DNA of 64,000 nt from Opitutus sp. (GCA_009695065.1 SIBR01000004.1:66229-130228); one strand, 5' to 3'. Counted from the stretch's first letter, positions 1-8,891 are shown. The notes: generated by a model not told the origin, from the letters alone. A program made the numbers and translations.

Positions 1-39
1 CCCGGCGTGATCGCCAATTTGGTCGCGGTAAAGGAAGCG

Positions 40-477
40 TTACTCTTTGGGAATCTCGTTATCCGTCTTCAGCACGAGGACCGGCGTCTTCGTCTTCACC
101 CACATGTCCGCTTCCTTGAAGAACTTTGCCGGCACGTTTTCGATCGCCTCGCCGACGGTCTTCACCGGCAGGAGCTGACCTTTTTTCGTAGTGTTGTAGT
201 CGTAGGAGCAGCGGAAGAGGCGGTCCTGGGTCGTCGCGACACTTTCGCTTTCCGGGATCTGCAACACCCACCCGACCAGGTCCGTTTTGGGCATTTTACC
301 GTCGGGGTCGCTGACGAGGATGACGAGCTGCTTTTTTACCGCCGGTGGCTTGTCCCCGTCACCGCCATCGGGTTGGGCAGCCAGGTTCATCTCCTCGACC
401 ACGCGGCGAAGCAAGGCGGGGTCGACCTGGTTCTTTTTCAAAATTTCAGCCACTTTGCTGATATCAATTTTCGGCAT
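40..477 (-). CDS. Hypothetical protein, 145 aa
   Basis: I do not recognise this family. The protein is small, soluble and has no signal peptide or membrane segment. It opens MPKIDISKVAEILKKNQ, an amphipathic helix, followed by a second helical stretch (DPALLRRVVEEM). A charged linker leads to a mixed alpha/beta part with a strand-like run (KKQLVILVSDPDGK) and a late helix (GEAIENVPAKFF). A longer open frame reaches upstream to 915 but runs antisense through the Nudix gene, so I chose the ATG at 477. Good codon character and a compact, non-repetitive composition support a real gene. It is divergent from the Nudix gene with only about 36 bases between the starts. Confidence 0.7.
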   Translation of the reverse strand: MPKIDISKVAEILKKNQVDPALLRRVVEEMNLAAQPDGGDGDKPPAVKKQLVILVSDPDGKMPKTDLVGWVLQIPESESVATTQDRLFRCSYDYNTTKKGQLLPVKTVGEAIENVPAKFFKEADMWVKTKTPVLVLKTDNEIPKE

Positions 478-513
478 GGTGTTTTGGCTTCTAAGAAGCA
501 CGAATGGACACGA

Positions 514-1050
514 ATGGACCTCAATGTAAAGACCGGTGGTGGCGAGGAGTGGTTCGATGTCGTCAACGAACGCGACGAGGTCGTCGACCGGGCACTCCGC
601 CGCGAGGTGCATGCCCGGGGTCTGTGGCATCGGGCGGTGCATGTGCTCGTTTTCGATGCGGCGGGCCGGGTCTTTTTGCAAAAGCGCTCGATGATCAAAG
701 ACCTTTCGCCCGGTCTGTGGGACTCTTCCTGTTCGGGGCACCTCGATGCCGGCGAGGACTATGATCCCGCGGCAATCCGCGAACTCGGCGAAGAAATAGG
801 CGTGCGGGTCAGCCAGGCTCCCGCGCGCTGGTTTCGAATCGAGGCCTGCGTGGAGACCGGATGGGAATTCGTCTGGGTCTACCGGTTGCGGCACGTAGGG
901 CCGTTTACACTGCATCCGGAGGAGATCGAGTGCGGCGAATGGATGGTGCCGGCGGAGGTTACGCGGCAGATCGCCCGGCGGCCGGAGGATTTCTGTCCGT
1001 CATTCAAACTGATCTGGTCACTTGCAAGCCGGCGGCCGGAACTGGTTTAA
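514..1050 (+). CDS. Nudix hydrolase, YfcD/IPP-isomerase-like
   Basis: A Nudix hydrolase of 178 aa. The Nudix box is complete and canonical at about residues 78-100: G-x5-E-x7-RE-L-x-EE-x-G-V, read as GHLDAGEDYDPAAIRELGEE followed by IGV. The N-terminal segment EEWFDVVNERDEVVDRALRR, then HRAVHVLVFDAAGRVFLQKR, is the pattern of the YfcD group related to isopentenyl-diphosphate isomerase. These enzymes act on nucleoside-diphosphate-linked compounds; the exact substrate cannot be read from sequence. The open frame continues upstream to base 7, but that part is antisense to the preceding gene. The ATG at 514 is the first start after the divergent intergenic gap; a slightly later start at the EEWFDVV block is possible. 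Confidence 0.88.
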   Translation: MDLNVKTGGGEEWFDVVNERDEVVDRALRREVHARGLWHRAVHVLVFDAAGRVFLQKRSMIKDLSPGLWDSSCSGHLDAGEDYDPAAIRELGEEIGVRVSQAPARWFRIEACVETGWEFVWVYRLRHVGPFTLHPEEIECGEWMVPAEVTRQIARRPEDFCPSFKLIWSLASRRPELV

Positions 1051-1098
1051 ACCAGCGTGGGCATCGTTGGCCGGATTCCCGGCCGGGTCGGGCATCCG

Positions 1099-1398
1099 CT
1101 ACGTAAACGACGGACCGTTGCCCGTGATGCGGCGGCCCGAGAGTTTGCCCGGGCCGCTATTCTCGCTCAGCCGCTTGATTTCCTCGAACTGCTTGCCGGA
1201 GATCAGGCGGCGGGGGACACGCTTTTCGGCTTCATGGACCAGCCGCTCGCGATCGTCGTCGCTAGGCTCGTGCGGGATCCACGAGGTGTGGTGGCCTTGG
1301 TGGTGGGTCCACTCGATATTGCCGCCGTGGACGGCGACATTGATCTGAAGTTTATTTCCATCTGCGTCCTTCGTCCACCATCCGAACTCAATGCTCAT
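1099..1398 (-). CDS. Hypothetical protein, 99 aa
   Basis: A small protein of unknown family. Its N-terminal half is beta-rich and tryptophan-rich (MSIEFGWWTKDADGNKLQIN, then EWTHHQGHHTSWIPHEPSDD), which suggests a small globular fold. The C-terminal half is charged and helical (DRERLVHEAEKRVPRRLISG). There is no signal peptide. The ATG at 1398 lies about 20 bases after the repaired stop of the upstream metallophosphoesterase gene on the same strand, so the two probably form an operon. That spacing is itself support for the repaired end of the upstream gene. Confidence 0.65.
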   Translation of the reverse strand: MSIEFGWWTKDADGNKLQINVAVHGGNIEWTHHQGHHTSWIPHEPSDDDRERLVHEAEKRVPRRLISGKQFEEIKRLSENSGPGKLSGRRITGNGPSFT

Positions 1399-1418
1399 GA
1401 GGATGTGTCAGCCAAAGC

Positions 1419-2246
1419 TCACGCGTCCGCGAGCGCAAACTCCGCGACGCTCGCAGCGGGATGAAACTCCCCCGTCCGTAGAATCACTTTTCGGACAATG
1501 AGCCGCGTGGGGGGTTACATCGACTGCGTAGCCGCCCAACGGCGGGCAAAATGAGCCGGTGTTGATGACCGTGATGCCATCAGGCATCCGCCAGATGCCC
1601 GGCCGGTGGGTGTGGCCGGTGACGATGAATCGGGCGGGCGGCCGGTGACGGCGGAGCAGGGCGACGGCCCGGGGCGGTTCGTCGCGCCACGCGCGCAGGA
1701 TCCGCAGCACGCGCAGCGGGGGCCAGATCGTGTCGGCGGCGAAGCGCCAAGCGTATTTCAGAGGGTGCGTTTCCGACTGGTGGCGTTGGGGCACCTGGGC
1801 GGCGACCCGGCGCCACACAGCGAGGCGATGGTCGAATTCGGAAATGGCATGGGGAGTTGGATTCGATCGTTCCGCCGCCATCAAATGCCGGATTAACAGC
1901 ACGTCCCGGCTCCACGGCACGATGTCATCAAACAGAATATCACCATGCACGGCCAAGATGCGGCCGGCGGCGAGGTCGAGTGCGTGGACGGCGGAAAAAT
2001 CGGCGTCGTGATTGCCGGTCAGAAAAGTTGCCTTCGCCGCCTCGCCCGGAAAAAATCGAGCACCTCGGTTTGAAGTTCAACCGTGCGGTGCGGGGCGGGG
2101 CCCGGCCGGGTGTCGAGCGTATCGCCGTTGAGCACGAGCTGTGCGACCCCGTGCAGGAGCGGCCGAAGTTGGGCGAGCCGGTGGACGCGGCTCGCCCGGT
2201 CGCCAAAATGGATGTCGGAGAGGATGCGGGTGATTTCGGACGACAC
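1419..2246 (-). pseudogene. Metallophosphoesterase interrupted by two frameshifts
   Basis: A calcineurin-like metallophosphoesterase whose motifs are spread over three frames. From a GTG start at 2246, frame one gives SDIHFGD and NGDTLD (the D-x-H and GD-x-x-D metal motifs). After A2050-2055, a second frame gives TGNHDADF, AVHGD and VTGHTHRPG, the remaining metal motifs. After G1509-1514 a third frame gives LIVRKVILRTGEFHPAAS and ends at 1419. Adding one base in the first run and removing one from the second restores a single protein of about 275 aa with all five metal-binding motifs in family order. Either two homopolymer errors or a recently inactivated gene explains this. The substrate (phosphoester, nucleotide or UDP-sugar type) cannot be decided. 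Confidence 0.82.
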
Positions 2247-2388
2247 GGTTCGATTTACAGCGGCGGTCTATGCCGACGGGGCGGGGTGCGAACAACTGCA
2301 ATTCCGGCCGCCCGCTGGGAGTGGAGTTCCGGAGTCGTTTGGGGACGGAGGCTTGTTGGGCGGTCCGGTGGTCTGGCAGCGTCCCCTG

Positions 2389-2858
2389 ATGCGCGGACCA
2401 TGCCTGATCGCTTTCGTGATGCTTGCCTGGGTGGCCCGTGCCAATCGCGTGGACGACCTCGGTCGAATTCACCTCGAAGCCATCGGAGGCAAGGCGCGGG
2501 TCTCGGCCCTTGCCGCCGTGCAGGCGACGGGCGCGGTGGTCACCGGCGGAACCCGCGTGCGGTTTATCATGACCGCCGCCCGCCCGGCCAAACTGCGCAT
2601 TGAATTGGAACGGGCAGGGCGCACCAAGGTGCAGGGCTACGATGGCACGGATTCGCCGAGGGAGTTCGATACCGGCAGCTGGCCGCCGCGCTACCAACCG
2701 ATGCCGGCGAATTCCGCCAAGGCGTTTATCGCCGACGCCGAGTTCGACGATCCCTGGTGGCCGGGGCGGCGGGCGGCTATACATTTGAATACGGCGGGGA
2801 GGTGCAGGCAGAAACGTTTTCGCGGCCGCGCCCGGCGGCACCGACGTCTGGATCGTGA
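2389..2858 (+). pseudogene. Secreted LolA-like protein, frameshifted and truncated
   Basis: The start encodes a signal peptide (MRGPCLIAFVMLAWVARA) followed by VDDLGRIHLEAIGGKARVSA. That pattern of a helix plus GG after the signal is typical of Verrucomicrobial outer-membrane lipoprotein-sorting-like proteins. The frame is good up to AKAFIADAEFDDP. There, C2752-2754 appears one base short: in the next frame the text continues LVAGAAGGYTFEYGGEVQ and stops at 2858. The family's usual C-terminal beta-sheet region is then missing, so more than one lesion, or a short deletion before the following gene, is likely. The call to a LolA-like fold is from memory of similar proteins and is tentative. Confidence 0.6.
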
Positions 2859-2953
2859 CGGCAGCTTTCCACGGGGCGGACAGGCCGGGACGTTGGCGGC
2901 GTCCGATCGTTTCGCGGCTTGCCACTCGTCCAGGCGGGCAATGGAGTCGCGCC

Positions 2954-3451
2954 ATGGCACTCTACGGCTCACTCGAAACCATTCGCGCGCAGGCGCCAAG
3001 CCTGCCGGGATTTGCCGCGGCTTTTTCCTATGTGGAGGAATTACTGCGCCCCGGCTCGGCGGCCCAGCAACGCATCCGCTCGATCGCCGCGGGCAATACC
3101 CAGAAGGTCGACCTGGGCGAAGGGGTCTTTGCCGTCGAACAGGTCTTTGAGAGCAAGGCGCGGGTGGAAGGCTTTTTCGAATCCCACCGCAAGTATATCG
3201 ACGTGCAGGTGGTCGTTGAAGGCGAGGAGTTGATGGAGCTGGCCGACATCGCGCGGATGAAAATCCGGCAGCCCTATGACGCCGAGCGCGACTTGATCGT
3301 GTACGAAGACAATGCTGACGCTTGCGTGCTGCGAGTGTTTCCGGGGCAGGTGGCCGTCTATTTTCCCGTCGACGTGCATATGCCGACGCTGCGGGTCCGG
3401 GCCACGCCGGTGCTGGTGCGCAAGACGGTGGTCAAGATCCCCGTGAGCTGA
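2954..3451 (+). CDS. YhcH/YjgK/YiaL family protein (NanQ-like anomerase)
   Basis: A single-domain cupin-like protein of 165 aa, the usual length for the YhcH/YjgK/YiaL (DUF386) family. Family marks are the block ESHRKYIDVQVVVEGEELME and the late metal-site segment FPGQVAVYFPVDVHMPTL, which supplies conserved charged and histidine residues. E. coli YhcH (NanQ) opens or interconverts anomers of N-acetylneuraminate, and EbgC accompanies a beta-galactosidase, so a role in free-sugar anomer handling is likely here. The open frame starts earlier (GTG at 2855), but that part overlaps the broken upstream gene; the ATG at 2954 begins the family's normal N-terminus (MALYGSLETIRA). Confidence 0.85.
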   Translation: MALYGSLETIRAQAPSLPGFAAAFSYVEELLRPGSAAQQRIRSIAAGNTQKVDLGEGVFAVEQVFESKARVEGFFESHRKYIDVQVVVEGEELMELADIARMKIRQPYDAERDLIVYEDNADACVLRVFPGQVAVYFPVDVHMPTLRVRATPVLVRKTVVKIPVS

Positions 3452-3520
3452 CGGATGTCCTCTCCGCTGGCCCAGCCCGCGGCGGCTTGAGGGCCCGACG
3501 GCCGCCAGGGTTTTCTCGGC

Positions 3521-4387
3521 ATGAACTACCGGCATCATTTTCACGCAGGCAATTTTGCCGACGTGATGAAGCATGCCCTGCTGGTGAGCCTGATTCGAGC
3601 CCTCCAGAAAAAGGAAAAGGGATTTTTCTATCTCGATACGCATGCGGGGCAGGGTCGCTATGATCTGTCGGTGGCGGCGAGCGGCGATTCCCTGGCGCGC
3701 AAACCCGAATGGCCCGAAGGCGTCGGCCGCCTCTGGAGGCGCGAGGCCGTTCCGCCGGCGTTGGCGGAATATTTCGGCCTGGTTCGCGACTTCGATTGGC
3801 GCTTCGGCAACCGGGAATCCGTTCCGAGGTATTACCCGGGTTCGCCGCAGCTCGCCCAGCTTCTGTTGCGGCCTCAGGATCGGATGGCGGTGTGCGAACG
3901 GCAACCGACCGACTGCGCCGCTTTGCGGGAGGAGCTTTTATTCAACACCGGAGTTTCCGTGCACGAAATGGATGGCTATGTCGCTGTGCGGGGCATGCTG
4001 CCGCCACCCGAACGCCGGGCCCTCGTGCTGATCGATCCGCCCTTTGAAAATCGGAATGAGGTGGCGCAAATCGCCCGGGCCCTCGACGAGGGATTGCGGC
4101 GTTTCCGCAGCGGCGTGTTTGCGATCTGGTATCCGGTGACCGATCGCGTGCGGGTGGACGATTTTTTTGCGGCGGTGAGGGCTTTGCGGCCGCCCCCGAC
4201 CCTGACCGCCGAGCTGGCGATCGCCGGTGATCAGGTGCCGCTCAAAATGAAGGGCTGCGGACTCGTGGTCATCAATCCGCCCTGGCAGTTCGATCAATCG
4301 GCGGGGGCCGTACTCTCGATTCTCGCCTCCGAGCTGGCGCAAGCCCCGGGCGGTGGCGGGCGCGTCAAATGGTTGGTACCCGAATGA
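3521..4387 (+). CDS. rlmJ: 23S rRNA (adenine-2030-N6)-methyltransferase RlmJ
   Basis: RlmJ methylates A2030 of 23S rRNA at N6 using S-adenosylmethionine. The opening MNYRHHFHAGNFADVMKHAL is the family signature. The SAM-binding segment FYLDTHAGQGRYDL follows near residue 45, and the catalytic motif DPPFE is at about residues 173-177 (VLIDPPFENRNEVAQ). At 288 aa it is close to the usual length of about 280. It stands alone on the plus strand between the YhcH-like gene and a convergent remnant. Nothing is unusual in the sequence. Confidence 0.95.
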   Translation: MNYRHHFHAGNFADVMKHALLVSLIRALQKKEKGFFYLDTHAGQGRYDLSVAASGDSLARKPEWPEGVGRLWRREAVPPALAEYFGLVRDFDWRFGNRESVPRYYPGSPQLAQLLLRPQDRMAVCERQPTDCAALREELLFNTGVSVHEMDGYVAVRGMLPPPERRALVLIDPPFENRNEVAQIARALDEGLRRFRSGVFAIWYPVTDRVRVDDFFAAVRALRPPPTLTAELAIAGDQVPLKMKGCGLVVINPPWQFDQSAGAVLSILASELAQAPGGGGRVKWLVPE

Positions 4388-4426
4388 GGCGCGCCTTTTT
4401 TCGGCGGTGCCGGCCTCGGGCGCTTG

Positions 4427-4570
4427 CTAGGCCGGTGGCAGGTAGCGCTGGAGAAGTGCGGCGAGCAATTCGAGGCGGACGGGCTTGCTGAGGAAATCGT
4501 CCATGCCGGCGGCCAGGCAGGCTTCGCGGACATGGGTGCTCGCGCTGGCCGTGAGCGCGACGAGGATCCC
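4427..4570 (-). pseudogene. C-terminal remnant of a response-regulator receiver domain
   Basis: The last 46 codons of a minus-strand frame read as the end of a receiver domain from a hybrid histidine kinase: VALTASAS, then [20 protein letters not shown], then ALLQRYLPP. The conserved Thr/Ser and the KP lysine-proline of a receiver domain are both present. Upstream in the same frame the text is not receiver-like, and the phosphoacceptor aspartate region and any kinase domain are absent. I therefore call it a leftover tail of a deleted gene, not an expressed regulator. Confidence 0.6.
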
Positions 4571-5362
4571 GAATTGGGCACCATAAGGGGAATCGACATA
4601 AGCCGTTCGAACCAACTCGGCGCGAACCCGCAGATCGAGGGATTCGGAGACGACGGGCGATTCGGATGAAGCCATGCAGCGTGCTCGGGGTGCCTTGGCG
4701 AGCGTGGAGGCGTCATGCCCAAATGCGAGCGCGATGATTTCGGGCAATTGAACCCGCGGGTTGCTCTAACGTCGCCGCGAACGGCCGGAAGCCGGCGCCA
4801 GGTCCAATCTCTTATCGCGTGATCAACTCGGTCCGGGGAAGTTCCCTCGCGAAAAGCGCGGTATCAAATCCTTGCAGGTGCACTTCCAGCGGGGGAGCCT
4901 TGAAGATCGGCCGGTTCCACATCACATTCTCGCGCGCAACCGATCGCACATGGGCCGGAGGCTCAGGCGCGGGGGAAGGGCGGTGGTGTAAGACGGGCAG
5001 GTGCATCTTCGAGGTTGGTGTTGACCTGAAGATCGGAAAATAGTGCCGCCCGGTTTAGATAAAAAATGAATTTCTTCGCGAAGAACCGCCCGGCGCCGTC
5101 CGCCGTGCCTTTTGGCGGCTGGCGCAACTTGCCACTGGGGCCCCTGGCCGGCGGTCGGTTGCCTCGCCGGCTGGCGAAAAAAGTTTCCGCAGAATTGCGC
5201 CCTTGCCGAGCGGCGGTGTGCCACTCAATCTGGGGTTTCTGCTTCGACCCCGTGCCAGGTTACCCCGGAATCCCGCATGGAGATTTTACGTTTTGCCCTG
5301 AGTTTGTGCTGCCGGACTGCCTCCGACTTTTGTTCTGAAATTCAACCCCTCCTATCCTCATT
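4571..5362. other. Long intergenic stretch before the MFS gene
   Basis: About 790 bases without a convincing gene. It holds the degenerate upstream part of the receiver remnant, one doubtful 64-codon minus-strand frame (4812-5006), and about 300 bases immediately before the MFS transporter start. A 90-codon plus-strand frame at 5066-5338 has no recognisable domain and an unlikely composition. The region reads like a site where a sensor-kinase gene was lost, plus the promoter region of the transporter. I could not identify a specific promoter or operator. Confidence 0.4.
4812..5006 (-). CDS. Doubtful small ORF, 64 aa
   Basis: A short frame beginning MHLPVLHHRPSPAPEPP and ending in a more protein-like second half (NRPIFKAPPLEVHLQGFD). 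The second half has GC-rich third positions like the neighbouring genes; the first half is proline-rich and unconvincing. No family is recognised, and it may simply be a chance frame. Confidence 0.22.
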   Translation of the reverse strand: MHLPVLHHRPSPAPEPPAHVRSVARENVMWNRPIFKAPPLEVHLQGFDTALFARELPRTELITR

Positions 5363-6940
5363 ATGAGCAATGACCAAGTTAGCAACGAGGCGATCGCCTC
5401 CAATGCCAGACGGCTCCTCTGGGCCGGCTTCGCCGCCATCTTCGCCGCCGGCGTCGGTTTTGCCATTCGCGGCGGCATCTTTGACAACTGGGGCAAGGAA
5501 TTCGGCTTCACCGCGACCCAGCTTGGCGCGATCGGTGGAGCGGGATTCACGGGGTTTTGTTTTGGAATCATCCTCGGTGGCATCGTGGTCGACAAGATTG
5601 GCTACGGTAAGGTCGTGATCGCGGCGTTTGTCTGTCACGTCATCTCCGCTTTCGTCACCTTCGCCGCCGGACCGGCCAACGCCTACGCGATGCTGACGTG
5701 GGGGATGTTTATCTTCGCCTTCGCCAACGGCACGCTTGAGGCCGTGGCGAATCCGCTCGTGGCTACGCTCTTCCCGCACAATCGCACGCATTATCTCAAC
5801 ATCCTGCACGCCAGCTGGCCGGCGGGACTGGTGGTCGGAAGTGCGCTGGGCTGGGTCCTCGATGACAAAATGGAACTCGGCTGGAAGATCCAGCTTTCGC
5901 TCTATCTCATTCCGACGGTGGGTTACGGCCTCATGTTCCTCGGCCAGAAGATGCCGAAGTCCGAGGCTTCGGTAAAGGGCTCCAGCTTGGGTGACATGTT
6001 CAAGGACGTGGGCCTGCTCGGGGCCTTGGTGGCCTGCTATCTGATCTCGCTGTTCTGCGCCGGCAACCTTGGGATGTCCCAAGGCTTGGCCTATGGTGTC
6101 GCCGGCGCGCTGCTGCTCACCGTGGGTGTGATCACGAAGTTCTCGATTGGCTCGGTCTTGCTGTTCGTCCTCTTTATCACCCACGCGTTGATCGGGGCCG
6201 TGGAACTCGGCACGGACGGTTGGATCCAGAACATCACGGGCAATCTCTTTACGTCGGAAAAGGGCAAGTTCCTCTTCATCTGGACCTCGGCGATCATGTT
6301 CAGCCTGCGGTTCTGTGCCGCTTGGATTGAAAAGAATCTCAAGCTTTCGCCCGTGGGTCTGCTCGTCGTGTGCTCAGTGCTCGCGGTCGTTGGCTTGCGG
6401 CTGGCGAGCGGCATGGAATCCTTCGCGATGGCTCTGATCGCCTTGGGCATCTATTCGATCGGCAAGACGTTTTTCTGGCCGACCATGCTCGCGATCGCGT
6501 CCGATCGTTTCCCGCGTTCCGGCGCCGTGGCGATTTCGATCATGGGTGGCGTCGGCATGCTGTCCGCGGGTCTGATTGGCGGCCCGGGGCTTGGCTATAG
6601 CAAGGACCGCTATGCGGCGGATACCCTGAAGGCGAGCAGCCCGGCGGCTTACGAATCGGTCAAAGCGGCCGCGCCGTCCCAATTCTTGTTTTTCTCCCCG
6701 GTCAACGCGATCGACGGCAAGAAACTGGCCGAGGCGAAGGAGGCCAAGACGCCCACCGCCGACCAGAAGGCGATCGTGGCCGCCGACCAAGTGGGCGATC
6801 GCAAGACGCTGAAAGCCGACTCCTTCATTCCGCTGGCCATGGCCGTCATTTTCGTGGGGATCGCTTTGTACTTCAAGCGCATCGGCGGATACAAGACGGT
6901 GCACATCACCGGTGCTCCCGCCGAAGGCACCGGCCACTAG
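5363..6940 (+). CDS. MFS transporter, probable sugar permease
   Basis: A 525-residue inner-membrane protein with about 12 hydrophobic segments in the major facilitator pattern. The first helices carry the glycine-rich segment [19 protein letters not shown] followed by a D-K-I-G-Y-G-K loop, the MFS loop 2-3 signature. The matching segment in the second half is weaker. A hydrophilic alanine/lysine-rich insert lies before the last helix (about residues 430-495). Uptake of a sugar or sugar acid by proton symport is the family expectation; no substrate can be assigned. It is a single-gene unit, preceded by a long intergenic region and followed by an intrinsic terminator. Confidence 0.85.
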   Translation: MSNDQVSNEAIASNARRLLWAGFAAIFAAGVGFAIRGGIFDNWGKEFGFTATQLGAIGGAGFTGFCFGIILGGIVVDKIGYGKVVIAAFVCHVISAFVTFAAGPANAYAMLTWGMFIFAFANGTLEAVANPLVATLFPHNRTHYLNILHASWPAGLVVGSALGWVLDDKMELGWKIQLSLYLIPTVGYGLMFLGQKMPKSEASVKGSSLGDMFKDVGLLGALVACYLISLFCAGNLGMSQGLAYGVAGALLLTVGVITKFSIGSVLLFVLFITHALIGAVELGTDGWIQNITGNLFTSEKGKFLFIWTSAIMFSLRFCAAWIEKNLKLSPVGLLVVCSVLAVVGLRLASGMESFAMALIALGIYSIGKTFFWPTMLAIASDRFPRSGAVAISIMGGVGMLSAGLIGGPGLGYSKDRYAADTLKASSPAAYESVKAAAPSQFLFFSPVNAIDGKKLAEAKEAKTPTADQKAIVAADQVGDRKTLKADSFIPLAMAVIFVGIALYFKRIGGYKTVHITGAPAEGTGH

Positions 6941-6977
6941 TTTCCTTCACGGCCCGATCGGCGGCCGTGCGATTTTC

Positions 6978-7010
6978 AAAAGACCGCGCTGAATGCAGCG
7001 CGGTCTTTTT
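6978..7010 (+). terminator. Rho-independent terminator after the MFS gene
   Basis: A perfect 14-bp stem (arm AAAAGACCGCGCTG at 6978-6991, complementary arm at 6996-7009) closes a 4-base loop AATG. The descending arm runs into a T stretch with a second T5 just beyond. It lies 37 bases after the transporter stop. The A-tract/T-tract ends make it potentially bidirectional, so it could also stop leftward transcription from the small heat-shock gene. Confidence 0.93.
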
Positions 7011-7217
7011 GTTTTTCTCCGGCGATCCATTGAGATTTGCCCGGCGTTCGCCGGACGTGTGCTCCGACGCGGGTAATGAAGGATGAACTGTAGCGTACTG
7101 CCACCAGCCGCGGCATCGTCGTATGGGCGGAGTCGCATCCGGATCGGGTGGTGGTGGAAGCGGGCGACCCGAATGCGGGCCACCCGTTCCACATCGTCCG
7201 TCCCGGCCCGGACGAAC

Positions 7218-7610
7218 TCAGGCAACCCGCCGCTGACGTGCGGATTCCGTCACCCGGTTGGGCAGGACGATCGTCAGTACGCCGTCGTGGATCTCGGCCG
7301 ACATGGCGGCGTAGTCGAAACCGGTGCCGAGCCGCAGTCTGAGCCGGTAGTCGCGTTGCGCTCCTTCGAGGTGGAGCGCCTGCCAGTTCACACGCACGAA
7401 ATGTTGCTTCCGTGCGGTGACGCTCAGGTCGGCGCCGCGCGCCTCGATCTCGACGCCCGAAGCGCCCACGCCCGGCACGTAGACGACGAGTTTCATCGCG
7501 TCCGGCTGCTCGTGGCAGTCGTAGCCCGGCCGGCGGAAGGTTTCACGGGAAATCGGGGCCGTGCTGGTCTTGCGACTGCTCGAGGGAAGGGGCTGGATGA
7601 TCGTATGCAT
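7218..7610 (-). CDS. Small heat-shock protein, Hsp20/alpha-crystallin family
   Basis: A 130-residue ATP-independent holdase chaperone. The alpha-crystallin domain occupies about residues 35-125. It shows the strand order KLVVYVPGVGASGVEIEARG, then LSVTARKQHF, then FDYAAMSAEIHDGVLTIVLP, ending in the family's GVLTIVLP motif. The N-terminal arm is short and serine/arginine-rich. A C-terminal I-x-I/V motif is not clear (it ends SARQRRVA), so oligomer formation may be weak or differ from typical members. I found no CIRCE element upstream. The ATG at 7610 is the only sensible start. Confidence 0.87.
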   Translation of the reverse strand: MHTIIQPLPSSSRKTSTAPISRETFRRPGYDCHEQPDAMKLVVYVPGVGASGVEIEARGADLSVTARKQHFVRVNWQALHLEGAQRDYRLRLRLGTGFDYAAMSAEIHDGVLTIVLPNRVTESARQRRVA

Positions 7611-7936
7611 GGGAGGAAAACGAAAACGGAAGCGTTCCTCGGTGGTCTGGTGACCGCCGGGCTCTCAGAGGGCTAAACGCGTTCCGTAGGACGGAAGGTT
7701 AGTTCTGGAAGCCCGCGCCGGTTTTATACCAAACGGAAATAACGACCGGTCGCATCGCGGCGCAGCACCGCTGGCAACCCGTGATACGGGCGCCGGCGTG
7801 GCGGAGTTGATGCTTAAAGGACGCGGTCATGACTAAAACGGTCGATATACTGCATAATGCAGCCGGCGTGCCAAGGGGAAGTTTTTCCGATGACAGTGAA
7901 GATTGCGTGACGCTCGCCCGGGCCCAAGCTGCCGCC
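7611..7936. other. Divergent intergenic region, hsp20 / MazG-like gene
   Basis: About 325 bases between the divergent small heat-shock and MazG-like genes. An open frame extends upstream of the MazG-like start (to 7829), but its text is not protein-like. The stretch includes AT-richer blocks near 7720-7745 and 7825-7860 that could hold the two promoters. I see no CIRCE (TTAGCACTC-type) element, tRNA or clear hairpin. Confidence 0.4.
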
Positions 7937-8311
7937 ATGGCCGCGTTCACCGATTCCACCACCACCGTCGCCGCCTTGAAGGCGAGCGTGCTCGCCTTTG
8001 CGCAGGCGCGCGATTGGGAGCAATTTCACTCGCCGAAAAACCTGAGCATGGCTCTCGCGGCCGAGGCGGGTGAGTTGATGGAGCACTTTCTTTGGGCGAA
8101 GCCCGACGAGTCCAAGGCGATTGCGACGGATGTGGCGAAGCGTGCCCGCGTGGCCGATGAACTCGCCGACGTGGTGATCTATGCGCTCGAGTTCGCGAAC
8201 GTCACCGGAATAGACGTGGCGGCGGCGATCACCTCGAAGATGGCGGCAAATGCGAAAAAGTATCCGGTGGAAAAGGCCCGAGGACGGGCGGATAAGTACA
8301 CCGACCTCTGA
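7937..8311 (+). CDS. MazG-like nucleotide pyrophosphohydrolase
   Basis: An all-alpha NTP pyrophosphohydrolase of 124 aa, probably a house-cleaning enzyme hydrolysing non-canonical or dCTP-type nucleotides. The key helix is WEQFHSPKNLSMALAAEAGE followed by LMEHFLW: the E-x-x-E pair (EAGELME) binds magnesium. The second metal pair is in the helix ADELADVVIYALEFANVTGID (E-x-x-D pattern). Length and order match the single-domain RS21-C6/dCTPase type. The ATG at 7937 gives the normal N-terminus; an upstream in-frame ATG at 7829 adds unlikely residues. Confidence 0.88.
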   Translation: MAAFTDSTTTVAALKASVLAFAQARDWEQFHSPKNLSMALAAEAGELMEHFLWAKPDESKAIATDVAKRARVADELADVVIYALEFANVTGIDVAAAITSKMAANAKKYPVEKARGRADKYTDL

Positions 8312-8495
8312 CCGCAGGCGATCGGCCACGAACCGTGGGGAGGAAGCGTTCTCTTCTGGCTCACCCTCGGGTGGTGCGCCTACCGGCCTGGCGGTCGGGC
8401 TCACGCGGTCATCCTAATCGAGCAAGCCGTGAGGGTATCACTCCCGGACCACGGACTGATCGGCCGGTCCGTATGCTCGTCTCGAAGCGAATCGT

Positions 8496-8891
8496 TTAGC
8501 TTGCAACCGCCAGCGGACGGGCAATGCCGAGCAAACGGCCGGTGTTGGCGTCGAGCCGAATGACCATGCCGCGCACAGATTCGACGACCAAGGTGTCACC
8601 CGCATGGTCAACAATGCGGGCACAGGGATCGGCTGGGTCGGGCCACTCGGCCAGCCACCGCAATCGAAACGCCGCATCGAGGCAGTACAGGTTGGGGAGC
8701 CCTGGTAACAATCCGAAGGTGTGTTCGCGCACATAAATGCACATCGGCCCCTTTCGGAACTCCACGACAGACGATGCGAGGGGACCGGACCACGCTGCAC
8801 GCCCGCCAAAACGGGTTAGGCGGCAGAGGTGTCCGTCGATTACGGCGATGGCTTCGGGGTTAGATGTCACGAGCTGGAGTGCGCAGAGCAA
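8496..8891 (-). CDS. Hypothetical protein, about 131 aa
   Basis: Family not recognised. The protein is beta-rich with repeated strand-turn pairs (AIAVIDGHLCRLTRF, then PNLYCLDAAFRLRWLAEWPD, then DTLVVESVRGMVIRLDANTG). This resembles one or two blades of a propeller with a terminal RLDANTGRLLG turn, as in PQQ-type repeats, but it is too short for a full propeller. No signal peptide is visible. The start is uncertain: a TTG at 8891, or a GTG at 8870 giving MTSNPEAIAVIDG. It lies divergently from the large cytochrome gene. Confidence 0.6.
   Translation of the reverse strand: MLCALQLVTSNPEAIAVIDGHLCRLTRFGGRAAWSGPLASSVVEFRKGPMCIYVREHTFGLLPGLPNLYCLDAAFRLRWLAEWPDPADPCARIVDHAGDTLVVESVRGMVIRLDANTGRLLGIARPLAVAS

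Noticed and set aside
5066..5338. 90-codon plus-strand frame before the MFS gene
   Set aside because: No domain, no sensible start context, and composition unlike neighbouring genes.
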